Positions 25,007 through 33,100 of a stretch of DNA of 64,000 nt are shown in pieces. Source of the DNA: Nonomuraea indica (GTDB taxonomy: Bacteria; Actinomycetota; Actinomycetes; Streptosporangiales; Streptosporangiaceae). Under the pieces are notes generated by a model. That model did no database searches. It was not told the origin of the DNA and saw only the letters and a program-made list of their open reading frames with translations. The position numbers were made by a program, and so were the translations under genes. Every line of letters begins with the position of its first letter. Positions within the stretch are counted from its first letter, which is position 1. Location: positions 227,687 to 291,686 of the forward strand of contig NZ_KZ559473.1 in NCBI RefSeq assembly GCF_002850745.1, in the 5' to 3' direction.

Positions 25007-25014
25007 CGGACCTC

Positions 25015-26109
25015 ATGAGCAAGCCACGCGTCGCCGTCGTTTTCGGTGGTCGCAACTCCGAGCACGCCGTGTCCCTGATGGGCGCGGGAAGCGTGCTGGA
25101 GGCGATCGACAAGAGCAAGTACGAGGTGATCCCCATCGGGATCGCCCAGGACGGCAGGTGGGTGCTCGCGGCGTCCGGCCAGCGCTTCGCCATCGAGGAG
25201 GGCGAGCTGCCCGAGGTCGACACGTCCGGCGCGGCGCTCGCGCTGCCCTCGGGCGAGGGCACGCTGGTCGCCTACGACGCGGGCAGCATCCCGGTCGAGC
25301 TGGGCTCGGTGGACGTGGTGTTCCCCGTCATGCACGGGCCGTTCGCCGAGGACGGCACCATCCAGGGACTCCTGGAGATGGCCGGGGTGCGCTACGTCGG
25401 CTCCGGCGTGCTGGCCAGCGCGGTCGGCATGGACAAGGCGTACATGAAGACCGTCATGGCGGCGGCCGGGCTGCCCGTCGGACGGCACGTGGTGGTACGC
25501 GACCGCGACTGGCGGCTGGACCGCGAACGGGTGCTCAAGGAGGCCGAGGGGCTGGGCTGGCCGGTGTTCGTCAAGCCGGCCCGCGCGGGGTCGTCACAGG
25601 GCATCTCCAAGGCGCACGACCGCGCGGCGCTGGAGGAGGCGGTCGAGGTCGCCCGCCGGCACGACCCCAAGGTGCTCATCGAGGCGGCGATCGCCGGGCG
25701 GGAGATCGAGTGCGCGGTGCTGGAGTCGTTCGACGACGAGCCGCCCGGCGCGTCGATGCCCGGCGAGGTGAAGATCGAGGGCGGGCAGGAGTTCTTCGAC
25801 TTCGAGGCCAAGTACTTCCCCGACCAGATGTCGCTCACCGTCCCCGCCGACCTGCCGGCGGAGGTCGCGGAGCAGGTGCGGGCGATGGCGGTGCGGGCGT
25901 TCGAGGCGCTGGAGTGCGAGGGGCTGGCCCGGGTCGACTTCTTCTACACGCCCGAGGGGACGCTGGTCCTCAACGAGATCAACACGATGCCGGGGTTCAC
26001 CTCGCTGTCGGTGGCGCCGCAGCTGTGGGCGGCGTCCGGGCTGTCCTACCCCGACCTGGTCGACCGGCTCGTCCAGCTCGCGTTGCGCCGGTCACCGGGG
26101 CTGCGCTGA
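25015..26109 (+). CDS. ddl: D-alanine-D-alanine ligase
   Basis: ATP-grasp enzyme that makes D-Ala-D-Ala for peptidoglycan. 364 residues. VVFGGRNSEHAVSLMGA (about 9-25), PVMHGPFAEDGTIQG, the ATP loop KPARAGSSQGISK and the metal-binding LNEINTMPGFTSLS are all present. The ATG at 25015 gives the typical MSKPRVAVVFGG start. Its 3' end overlaps the antisense DUF3515 gene by 18 bases. Confidence 0.97.
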   Translation: MSKPRVAVVFGGRNSEHAVSLMGAGSVLEAIDKSKYEVIPIGIAQDGRWVLAASGQRFAIEEGELPEVDTSGAALALPSGEGTLVAYDAGSIPVELGSVDVVFPVMHGPFAEDGTIQGLLEMAGVRYVGSGVLASAVGMDKAYMKTVMAAAGLPVGRHVVVRDRDWRLDRERVLKEAEGLGWPVFVKPARAGSSQGISKAHDRAALEEAVEVARRHDPKVLIEAAIAGREIECAVLESFDDEPPGASMPGEVKIEGGQEFFDFEAKYFPDQMSLTVPADLPAEVAEQVRAMAVRAFEALECEGLARVDFFYTPEGTLVLNEINTMPGFTSLSVAPQLWAASGLSYPDLVDRLVQLALRRSPGLR

Positions 26110-26520
26110 CACCTGGGCGATCGGGTCCGAGAGGTCGGCGAGCACCGCGCCGGCGGTGTGCGTGCCCGCGATGGTCACCTCCACGTAGAGGGGAGCCTGG
26201 ATCGCGGTGTAGAGGGCCGGCTTGTCGGGGTCGGCGAACCAGCCCACCCCGTTGATCTCGTCCAACCGGTCGGTGGGCGCCATCCGGGGCGGCCGGGGCA
26301 CGCCGCAGCGCAGCGCGATCTCCGCCTCGCCCCACACGGCGACGTACGGCGACTCGGGCGTGGACCTGGTGCGGTCCGCGCCGTCGAGCGTCCGCGGCAG
26401 CCGGGGCGCGAGCCGGTCACAGGCCGCAGCCGCCTCGCCCTGGGGGGCGGGCGGCTCCACATGAACGGCACCGCACCCGGCGAGCACGAGCAGGAGCAGC
26501 GGGACGGCAGCGGCACGCAT
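26092..26520 (-). CDS. DUF3515 lipoprotein
   Basis: 142 residues. The signal peptide PLLLLVLAGC has a lipobox with Cys16, so the product is an outer-face lipoprotein. The mature part contains RCGVPRPPR and INGVGWFADPDKPALYTAI, the DUF3515 signature. Function unknown; the gene is conserved beside ddl and thiL in actinomycetes. It follows the Lrp-like gene by 14 bp and is probably co-transcribed with it. Confidence 0.85.
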   Translation of the reverse strand: MRAAAVPLLLLVLAGCGAVHVEPPAPQGEAAAACDRLAPRLPRTLDGADRTRSTPESPYVAVWGEAEIALRCGVPRPPRMAPTDRLDEINGVGWFADPDKPALYTAIQAPLYVEVTIAGTHTAGAVLADLSDPIAQVSAQPR

Positions 26521-26534
26521 GGGAAAGGGCTACC

Positions 26535-26768
26535 TTAAATGTGGACGATCGGGCACGTCAGGGTACGTGTGATCCCTTCGACGGCCTGAATCTGGGCGAC
26601 GACGAGCTTGCCCAGCTCGTCGACGTTGTGGGCCTCAGCGCGGACGATGACGTCATAGGGTCCCGTGACGTCCTCCGCCTGTGTGACCCCCTGGATTCCG
26701 GAGATCTCGTGGGCCACGCTCGCGGCCTTGCCCACCTCGGTCTGAATAAGGATGTAGGCCTGCACCAT
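26535..26768 (-). CDS. Stand-alone Lrp/AsnC ligand-binding (RAM) domain protein
   Basis: 77 residues consisting only of the alpha/beta RAM domain of Lrp/AsnC regulators, without a DNA-binding helix-turn-helix. VQAYILIQTEVGKA, VTGPYDVIVRAEA and EGITRTLTCPIV are typical. Such proteins form oligomers and can bind amino acids or pair with full-length Lrp proteins. GGAGG lies before the ATG at 26768. It is divergent from thiL and co-directional with the DUF3515 gene. Confidence 0.9.
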   Translation of the reverse strand: MVQAYILIQTEVGKAASVAHEISGIQGVTQAEDVTGPYDVIVRAEAHNVDELGKLVVAQIQAVEGITRTLTCPIVHI

Positions 26769-26836
26769 TACGTCCTCCCGGGCGATTGGATCACGCCGAA
26801 GGGCCACCGTACCCTGAGAGCGTCAGGAGGTGTGTC

Positions 26837-27799
26837 ATCAGAGTAGGAGATCTAGGCGAATTCGGAGCGGTGGGTCGGATTTCCGGACGTCTGCCCCAGG
26901 GAGCGGCTGTCCTGCTTGGCCCCGGCGACGACGCCGCCATGATCGACGCGCCCGACGGGCGTGTCGTGGTGTCAACGGACCTCTTGATTGAGGGTAGGCA
27001 CTTTCGCCGCGATTGGTCCAGCGGCTACGACGTCGGACGCAAGGCGGCGGCCCAGAACCTCGCCGACGTGGCGGCCATGGGCGCCGTGCCGACCTGTCTC
27101 GTGGTCGGGCTGGGAATGCCCGCCGACCTGCCGGTCACCTGGCTCGACGCGTTGACCGACGGGTTCCGCGACGAGTGCGCCGAGGTGGGGGCGAGCGTGG
27201 CCGGAGGCGACGTCACCGGGTGCGACCTGGTGGTCCTCGGGGTGACCGCGCTGGGTGACCTGGGCGGCGGCGCGCCGGTGACCCGGTCGGGCGCCCGGCC
27301 TGGTCAGGTGGTGGCCGTGGCGGGGCGGCTGGGACACGCCGCCGCGGGGCTCGCGCTGCTGCAGGCGGGGCGGCAGGAGGACGTGCCGGCCTGGGAGGGC
27401 ACGGCGCTGGCGGAGGCCGTGGCGGCGCACCGGCGCCCGCGTCCGCCGTACCCGTGCGGCCCGGAGGCGGCGCGGCTGGGCGCGGGCGCGATGCTGGACG
27501 TGAGTGACGGACTGCTCCAGGACCTCGGCCACGTCGCCAAGGCCAGCGGGGTGCGGATCGAACTGGACCCGGCGGCCTTCGCCGTGGGCGAGCCGGTGGC
27601 CGCCGCCGCGAAGGAACTCGGCGCCGATCCGCTCGACTGGGTGCTCACGGGCGGTGAGGATCACGCACTGGCCGCGACGTTCCCGCCGGACGTGGTGCTG
27701 CCGCCGTCGTGGCAGGTCGTGGGGCGGGTCGTGGCCGGAGAAGGGGTGCACGTACCGGGTCGGTCGCCGGTTCGAGGCGGTTGGGATCACTTTAAGTAG
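26837..27799 (+). CDS. thiL: Thiamine-monophosphate kinase
   Basis: Phosphorylates thiamine phosphate to thiamine diphosphate. About 320 residues of the PurM/ThiL fold. GPGDDAAMI, STDLLIEGRHF, the lid AAAQNLADVAAMGA and GGDVTG are the ATP/Mg sites. The start is unusual. The only strong ribosome site, AGGAGG (26825-26830), lies six bases before an in-frame ATC at 26837, directly before the conserved VGDLGEFG. The nearest in-frame canonical start upstream is TTG 26786, without a ribosome site. thiD follows after one inserted gene. Confidence 0.9.
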   Translation: MRVGDLGEFGAVGRISGRLPQGAAVLLGPGDDAAMIDAPDGRVVVSTDLLIEGRHFRRDWSSGYDVGRKAAAQNLADVAAMGAVPTCLVVGLGMPADLPVTWLDALTDGFRDECAEVGASVAGGDVTGCDLVVLGVTALGDLGGGAPVTRSGARPGQVVAVAGRLGHAAAGLALLQAGRQEDVPAWEGTALAEAVAAHRRPRPPYPCGPEAARLGAGAMLDVSDGLLQDLGHVAKASGVRIELDPAAFAVGEPVAAAAKELGADPLDWVLTGGEDHALAATFPPDVVLPPSWQVVGRVVAGEGVHVPGRSPVRGGWDHFK

Positions 27800-27925
27800 C
27801 ACCTTGTCACGAAATGCGTGAAATTTTCCGGATATGAGGTTTGACTCATGGGATTGCTGTGACAAAGGCGTAGCGAAGGTGTTATGAAGATTGGCGGCCA
27901 TCGGTAACCGGCAGAAAGGGCAGCC

Positions 27926-29794
27926 ATGGGCCGCCACACAGGTGGAGCCGACGACGCGAACGAACGGGGGAACGGCAGATCCGACGACTCTCCGGAGGGG
28001 GACCTCGGGATCGACGCCGACCGCGCCGCGCAGTGGGCCGCCGTGCCGGACCCGTCCGCCAAGAGCTCCTTCTGGGACCGGGTGGACGAGCCGCGGGCCG
28101 ACGCGCCCGGCTGGCCGGAGCTGCCCGACCGGGTGGAGGTGACCGGGCAGTGGGCGCCCATGCCCCAGCGTGACCCCGGTGAGGCGATCCGCCGGTCGCA
28201 GTCCGACCCGTTCGAGACGACCGGGGCCTTCGCGCCGCCGCCACGCGCGGACGGCGGCTCCGTGCCGCCGGCCGACCAGCCGTTCGAGACGACGGGCGCC
28301 TTCGCGCGGCCGCCGGAGTGGGACGCGCCCGCGCCGGGCGAGGCCCCCGACAGCACCCAGACCTTCGGCCCGCCCGTCTTCGACGCTCCCCGCCAAGCCG
28401 ATCCCTTCGGCGGCGGCTCCGGCCCGTTCGCGGCCGCCGGACGGCCCGCCGCGCCCGAGCCGTCCGACACGCACGTCTTCGGGCCCTCCACGTCCGCGCA
28501 GGGCAGCGGCGCGCTCGGCGACGCCGGGCCGCAGGGTGGGGGCGTGTTCGGTGACGCCTCGCAGCAGGGGGGCGGCGCCTTCGGTGACGCCTCGCAGCGG
28601 GATGGCGGCGCGTTCGGCGACGGCGGAGCGCGGTCCGCGTTCGGCGACACCCGGCCGCAGGGGGCCGGGCCCGCCGGTGACGCCACGCAGGCGTTCGGCG
28701 CGCCCGGCGACCGCCAGGACCCCTCCGACGGGGGCGAGCGCACGCAGGCGCTCCAGGCCCCCGGCGGCCCGCCCGAGCCGGGCGACGTCAAGGTGTACGG
28801 CAGCCCCACGATGGTCGACGCCACGGCCCCCGAATGGTCCGAGCGCGACAACGGCTTCCTCGGCTCCGGCTGGTCGTCCGACGGGCCGGCGGAGGAGGAG
28901 CCGGCCGGACGCCGGCGCGGCCGACGCAAGCCGCCTCCCGGCGGTGACGACCTCGACAGGACGGACGTCTCGGGCGGCGGACGCAGAGGACGGCTCGCGC
29001 TGCTCTCCGTCGCCGCCGTGGTCGTCGTGCTCGGCGGCACCGTCGCCGGGGTGAAGCTGATGAGCGGCTCCGGCGGGGCCGAACAGTGCCAGGGCGCCAC
29101 CTGCGCCGCCGTGCAGGGCACCAGCCAGCCCGGGCCGACGGCCGCCTCACCCGTCGACGAGGCCGAAGAACCGGTGGAGGAAGAGGCGGCCGAGGAGGAC
29201 ACCGAGGAGCCCACCGAGAACGCCAAGCCCTCCGACACCCCGACGCCGCGGGCCACGGCCACCGCTCCGGCGCCCCGGCGTACCAGCTCGCCCGAGCCGA
29301 AGCCGACCCGGACGAAGAAGGAGCAGGTCCGGCCGTCGGACGAGCCGTCGCCGCCGACCTTCGAGGAGACCAGCCCGAGCGAGACGCCGACCGACGAGGT
29401 CACGACGATCATCGATCCCGGCGGCAAGCCGACCGACGGCACGACCGCGGCCCCGCTGCCGACCGGCACCGTCACCCCGCCCCAGGGCGGCGGGCAGACG
29501 GTCAACGTCGACTTCGACGTCGTCCGCCAGCGCGTGACCGGCTACACGGCCCGGGTGGCCGTCGTCAACGCGTCCGCGCAGCCGCTGCGGTCGCCGACCC
29601 TGTCCCTGCCGGTCGAGGGGCGTGTGCTCGGCGTGAAGGGCGCCGAGTGGTCCCAGGACGGCGACCTGCTGATCATCGACGTGACCGGCTCGCTGGAGGC
29701 GGGCGGCTCGGCCGCGATCACCTTCACCGCGACGGGCAAGGGCGCCCAGCCTCCCAACTGCGGGCTGATCGGTGGGGAGTGCGCCGTCAGCTGA
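27926..29794 (+). CDS. Single-pass membrane protein with disordered repeat region and CBM2-like outer domain
   Basis: 622 residues in three parts. About 1-345 is a cytoplasmic disordered region rich in Pro, Gly and Asp, with repeats such as PFETTGAFAPPP (three variants) and GGGAFGDASQ (four variants). One membrane segment follows (about 353-372, LALLSVAAVVVVLGGTVAGV). Outside come an acidic/Thr-Pro linker and a C-terminal domain of about 95 residues resembling cellulose-binding or DUF11-like beta-sandwiches (VTGYTARVAVVNASAQPL, two cysteines near the end). No enzyme motif. It splits thiL from thiD. Function unknown; a cell-surface or wall-linked sensor or scaffold is an inference. Confidence 0.75.
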   Translation: MGRHTGGADDANERGNGRSDDSPEGDLGIDADRAAQWAAVPDPSAKSSFWDRVDEPRADAPGWPELPDRVEVTGQWAPMPQRDPGEAIRRSQSDPFETTGAFAPPPRADGGSVPPADQPFETTGAFARPPEWDAPAPGEAPDSTQTFGPPVFDAPRQADPFGGGSGPFAAAGRPAAPEPSDTHVFGPSTSAQGSGALGDAGPQGGGVFGDASQQGGGAFGDASQRDGGAFGDGGARSAFGDTRPQGAGPAGDATQAFGAPGDRQDPSDGGERTQALQAPGGPPEPGDVKVYGSPTMVDATAPEWSERDNGFLGSGWSSDGPAEEEPAGRRRGRRKPPPGGDDLDRTDVSGGGRRGRLALLSVAAVVVVLGGTVAGVKLMSGSGGAEQCQGATCAAVQGTSQPGPTAASPVDEAEEPVEEEAAEEDTEEPTENAKPSDTPTPRATATAPAPRRTSSPEPKPTRTKKEQVRPSDEPSPPTFEETSPSETPTDEVTTIIDPGGKPTDGTTAAPLPTGTVTPPQGGGQTVNVDFDVVRQRVTGYTARVAVVNASAQPLRSPTLSLPVEGRVLGVKGAEWSQDGDLLIIDVTGSLEAGGSAAITFTATGKGAQPPNCGLIGGECAVS

Positions 29795-29824
29795 GCCGTC
29801 CGGCGGGCGTGGTTGGATGAGACC

Positions 29825-30619
29825 ATGACCGCTGTGACCCCTCCCCGCGTGCTCACCGTCGCCGGCTCCGACTCCGGCGGCGGGGCGGGCATCCAGGCCG
29901 ACCTCAAGACCATGCTCGCGCTCGGCGTGCACGGCATGAGCGTCATCGCCGCGGTGACGGCCCAGAACTCCCTGGGCGTCCAGGGCTACTGGGAGCTGCC
30001 GCCCGATGCGGTGCGCGCCCAGCTCGACTCCGTGCTGGGCGACATCGGCGCGCAGGCCGTCAAGACCGGCATGCTGGCCTCGCCCCAGCTCGTCGAGGTC
30101 GTGGCCGCCGTCCTGGGCGCGTACGAGGCGCCGGTGGTGGTCGACCCCGTGGGCGTGTCCAAGCACGGTGACCCGCTCCTCGCCCCGGAGGCCGTCGAGA
30201 CGGTCAAGACGCGGCTGCTGCCCATCGCCACGGTCGTCACCCCCAACCTGTGGGAGGTCGAGCAGCTCACCGGCGTGAAGGTCGAGGACGAGTACGGCCT
30301 GCGCCGCGCCGCGGACGCCGTGCTGAAGCTGGGGCCGACGTGGGCACTGATCAAGGGCGGCCACCTGCCGGGTGAGCCGGTCGACCTGCTGACGGACGGC
30401 ACGAGCGAGCACCGGTTCGCCGCCGAGCGGCTCGACAACCGCCACACCCACGGCACCGGCTGCACGCTCGCCTCGGCCGTCGCGTCGTACCTGGCGCTCG
30501 GCGAGGACGTGCCGGCCGCCGTGGGCAGGGCCAAGGAGTACGTGACGGGCGCGATCAGGCGAGGCTTCCCGCTGGGCGAGGGCATCGGCCCGGTGGACCA
30601 CGCCTGGCGCTGGCGCTGA
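29825..30619 (+). CDS. thiD: Hydroxymethylpyrimidine (phosphate) kinase
   Basis: Phosphorylates HMP and HMP-phosphate for thiamine synthesis. 264 residues of the ribokinase fold. AGSDSGGGAGIQADLKT (about 12-28) binds substrate, VVDPVGVSKHGDPLL is the anion-hole region, and GTGCTLASAVASYLA carries the catalytic aspartate-equivalent region. I chose the ATG at 29825 over an upstream TTG. Works in the same pathway as thiL. Confidence 0.95.
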   Translation: MTAVTPPRVLTVAGSDSGGGAGIQADLKTMLALGVHGMSVIAAVTAQNSLGVQGYWELPPDAVRAQLDSVLGDIGAQAVKTGMLASPQLVEVVAAVLGAYEAPVVVDPVGVSKHGDPLLAPEAVETVKTRLLPIATVVTPNLWEVEQLTGVKVEDEYGLRRAADAVLKLGPTWALIKGGHLPGEPVDLLTDGTSEHRFAAERLDNRHTHGTGCTLASAVASYLALGEDVPAAVGRAKEYVTGAIRRGFPLGEGIGPVDHAWRWR

Positions 30620-30945
30620 ACCCGCCGGCCCGCCTGCCCCGCCGCACGCGGTGCGCGGCCGTACGGCGGCGCCTGGCCCGCCGCCGCGTCCGGCCGTCGA
30701 CGCGGCACACCGGCGGTCACCCGTGTGGTGGCTGCCCCTCCGTCACGGTGTTGCCGCTCTGCCGGTCACACAAGTGTGGCGGGCCCTCGCCGGTCACGGG
30801 TGTTGCCGCTCTGCCGGTCAAGCAGGTGAGGTGCCTCGCCGGACGCACGCGTGGAGCCTCGCCTGTCACGAGTGCGGTGCCCTGCCGTCACGGTGGTGCG
30901 CTTCGCCCGGTCAGGGGCGCGCGAGGGGCGGAGGGCCGAGGCACG
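30620..30945. repeat. Intergenic region with degenerate GTCAC-containing repeats
   Basis: No gene is seen between thiD and the rpmB terminator. TGTTGCCGCTCTGCCGGTCA occurs twice (30749-30768 and 30801-30820), preceded by GTCACGG or GTCACGGG. Further GTCAC words start near 30716, 30764, 30866 and 30887, alternating with CCCTGCC-like words. It looks like an eroded tandem array. Confidence 0.65.
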
Positions 30946-30988
30946 GCGAAGGCCCGCCGCCCGTGGGTCACGGGTGGCGGGCCTTCGC
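30946..30988 (-). terminator. Terminator between thiD and rpmB
   Basis: A 20-bp stem (left arm 30946-30965, right arm 30969-30988) with one G-U pair and a 3-base loop lies 10 bases past the rpmB stop. It can work for both converging genes. The T run is absent. Confidence 0.7.
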
Positions 30989-30998
30989 GGAAGTCGAA

Positions 30999-31184
30999 CT
31001 AGCGGGTGACCTTACCCGCCTTGATGCACGAGGTGCAGACGTTGAGCTTCTTCGGCGTGCCGCCGACGACCGCGCGAACCGTCTGAATGTTGGGGTTCCA
31101 ACGACGGCGGGTGCGGCGGTGGGAGTGGGACACGTTGTTGCCGAAGATCGGCCCCTTGCGGCAGACATCGCAGACGGCAGCCAC
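30999..31184 (-). CDS. rpmB: 50S ribosomal protein L28
   Basis: 61 residues, the standard L28 length. CDVC at 5-8 and CTSC near the C-terminus form the zinc-binding C+ version of the protein. SHSHRRTRRRWNPNIQ is the rRNA-binding core. The GTG start at 31184 is preceded by AAGGAGC. C+ ribosomal proteins usually have zinc-free paralogues elsewhere that replace them under zinc starvation; none is in the window. Confidence 0.97.
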   Translation of the reverse strand: MAAVCDVCRKGPIFGNNVSHSHRRTRRRWNPNIQTVRAVVGGTPKKLNVCTSCIKAGKVTR

Positions 31185-31381
31185 GGTATCGCTCCTTTTT
31201 ACAGTCGATGTAGCCCAGTCCGCTTGATGCTGTCGGGCGGAGGGCATGCCGGGACAACCGGCTAGCCAGACGAGGATATCCGATCCGCACCACCGGGGCG
31301 AACTCGAGCACTGGACTCGGACGGATGCGGAGATATTCTCCTGGTCTAAGGTAGCGCACCCGGGAGGTTCGAACGTCGCTC

Positions 31382-32926
31382 ATGGAGGTCCTCGACCCGC
31401 CCGGAGTACGCCGCTGGATACGTCTGGCCGCCGACGCGCTGGGGCGGGCCCGCGCCGAGATCGACGCGCTCAACGTCTTCCCCGTCGCCGACGGCGACAC
31501 CGGCACCAACCTCCATCTCACCCTGCTGTCCGCCGCCGAGGCCGTCGAGGCGCTGCCCGACGACGTGGAGGCGCGGGTGGTGTGGCAGACGCTCTCGTAC
31601 GGCGCGCTGGTCGGCGCCCGGGGCAACTCCGGGGTCATCGTCAGCCAGGCGCTGCGCGGGCTCGCCGACGTCCTGAAGGACGGCCCCGACCTGCGCGCCG
31701 GGCTGGCCAGGGCGGCGTCGCTGGCCAGGGAGGCGGTGGCCCGGCCGGTCGAGGGCACGGTGCTGAGCGTGCTCGGCGCGGTGGCGCGGGCCGTGCAGGA
31801 CTGTGACGGCGGGCTGGCGGAGGTCGCCCGGCGGGCGGCGGGCGCGGCGCGCTCGGCGTTGCGGCGCACCCCCGAGCAGCTCGACGTGCTGGCGCGCAGC
31901 GGCGTCGTGGACGCGGGCGGCGCCGGGCTCGCCATCATCCTGGAGTCCCTGGTGGCCGTGGTCACCGGCGCCACCAGCGAACGCTTCGAGGTGCCGGCGC
32001 CGACCGGCCGCGTGACGCCGATGAGCGAGTCGGGCGCCGGGTACGAGGTGATGTACCTGCTCGACGCCGACGACGCGGCCGTGGCGCGGCTGCGCCGGGA
32101 ACTGGACGCGATGGGCGACTCGCTGGTCGTGGTGGGCGGCGACGGGCTGTGGAACGTGCACGTCCACGTGGACGAGGCCGGTCCGGCCGTCGAGGCGGCC
32201 CTGCGGGCGGGCCGCCCGCACCGCATCCGCATCACGTACCTGGCCGAACGGACCCATCGCGGCGGCGAGGGCAGGGGAGTGGTGGCGGTCGCGGCGGGCG
32301 ACGGCATCGCGGCGCTGTTCGAGGAGTGCGGCGCGGTCGTCGTGCGGCGGGCGCCCGGCACCCGCCCCTCCCTGCCCGACATGCTGGCCGCGATCAGGAA
32401 GGCGGGCGGCGAGGTCGCCGTGCTCCCCAACGACGAGGGCGCCAGGGCGGTCGCGGTCGCGGCGGCGGAGATCGCCCGCGAGGACGGGGCCGTGGTCAGC
32501 GTGCTGCCGACCAGGGCCACCGTGCAGGGGCTCGCGGCGCTGGCCGTCCACGACCCGCTGCGCCGCTTCGACGACGACGTGGTCGCGATGACCGACGCGG
32601 CCGGGCACACCCGGCACGGGCACGTCGTGGTGGCCGACAGGGACGGCGTCACGAGCGCCGGGCCGTGCCGTCCCGGCGACGTGCTGGGGTTGATCGACGG
32701 CGACGTCGCGGTGATCGGCGGGCGGGTCGACGAGGTGACCGAGACGGTGGTCGACCGGATGCTGGCGGGCGGCGGAGAGCTGGTGACGCTGGTGACGGGG
32801 GTGGACGCGCCGGCGGAGCTGGCCGTACGGCTCGAACGCCACCTGGGCGGGACGCGGCCGGACGCCGACCTCGTGGTGTACGACGGCGAGCAGGGCGGCT
32901 ACCCGGTGCTCATCGGCGTCGAGTGA
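31382..32926 (+). CDS. DAK2/DhaL-domain protein, FakA/YloV-like
   Basis: 514 residues. The DhaL-type ATP-binding domain occupies about 1-200: NVFPVADGDTGTNLHLTL (about 31-48) holds the Mg-binding aspartates and GARGNSGVIVSQALRG follows. The C-terminal DegV-like/DUF1949-type part (about 210-510) includes GGDGLWNVHVHVD. Firmicute FakA phosphorylates fatty acids bound to FakB, but actinobacterial members are not well characterised. GGAGG is 14 bases from the ATG, a long spacing. Position between rpmB and recG is conserved in actinomycetes. Confidence 0.88.
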   Translation: MEVLDPPGVRRWIRLAADALGRARAEIDALNVFPVADGDTGTNLHLTLLSAAEAVEALPDDVEARVVWQTLSYGALVGARGNSGVIVSQALRGLADVLKDGPDLRAGLARAASLAREAVARPVEGTVLSVLGAVARAVQDCDGGLAEVARRAAGAARSALRRTPEQLDVLARSGVVDAGGAGLAIILESLVAVVTGATSERFEVPAPTGRVTPMSESGAGYEVMYLLDADDAAVARLRRELDAMGDSLVVVGGDGLWNVHVHVDEAGPAVEAALRAGRPHRIRITYLAERTHRGGEGRGVVAVAAGDGIAALFEECGAVVVRRAPGTRPSLPDMLAAIRKAGGEVAVLPNDEGARAVAVAAAEIAREDGAVVSVLPTRATVQGLAALAVHDPLRRFDDDVVAMTDAAGHTRHGHVVVADRDGVTSAGPCRPGDVLGLIDGDVAVIGGRVDEVTETVVDRMLAGGGELVTLVTGVDAPAELAVRLERHLGGTRPDADLVVYDGEQGGYPVLIGVE

Positions 32927-32937
32927 GGCGAGACGCG

Positions 32938-33052
32938 CGGCGGGGGGACAGGGCGGTGCGCTCCGGCGTGAGCCGGGCGGTGCGCTCAGGCGGGGGGACG
33001 GTGCGGTGCGCTCAGGCGGGGGGACGGTGCGGTGCGCTCCGGTGTGAGCCGG
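32938..33052. repeat. GC-rich minisatellite between the DAK-domain gene and recG
   Basis: Four units start with GCGGTGCGCTC: 24 bp at 32953, 26 bp at 32977, 26 bp at 33003 and 24 bp at 33029. Units 2 and 3 are identical and end GGCGGGGGGACGGT; units 1 and 4 share the ending GTGAGCCGG. A partial unit lies at 32938-32952. The pattern is thus A-B-B-A. Confidence 0.85.
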
Positions 33053-33100
33053 GGCGGCGCGCGTGGTTCCTGTCGGTCACAGGCGGTAGAACATAGAGCC

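Noticed and set aside
26535..26807. Longer 90-residue version of the Lrp-like protein
   Set aside because: The extra 13 residues precede a well-placed GGAGG and ATG at 26768 and are not part of the RAM fold.
30716..30930. Possible CRISPR array in the thiD-rpmB gap
   Set aside because: Repeats are degenerate, unevenly spaced and have no unique spacers of constant length; no cas gene is nearby.
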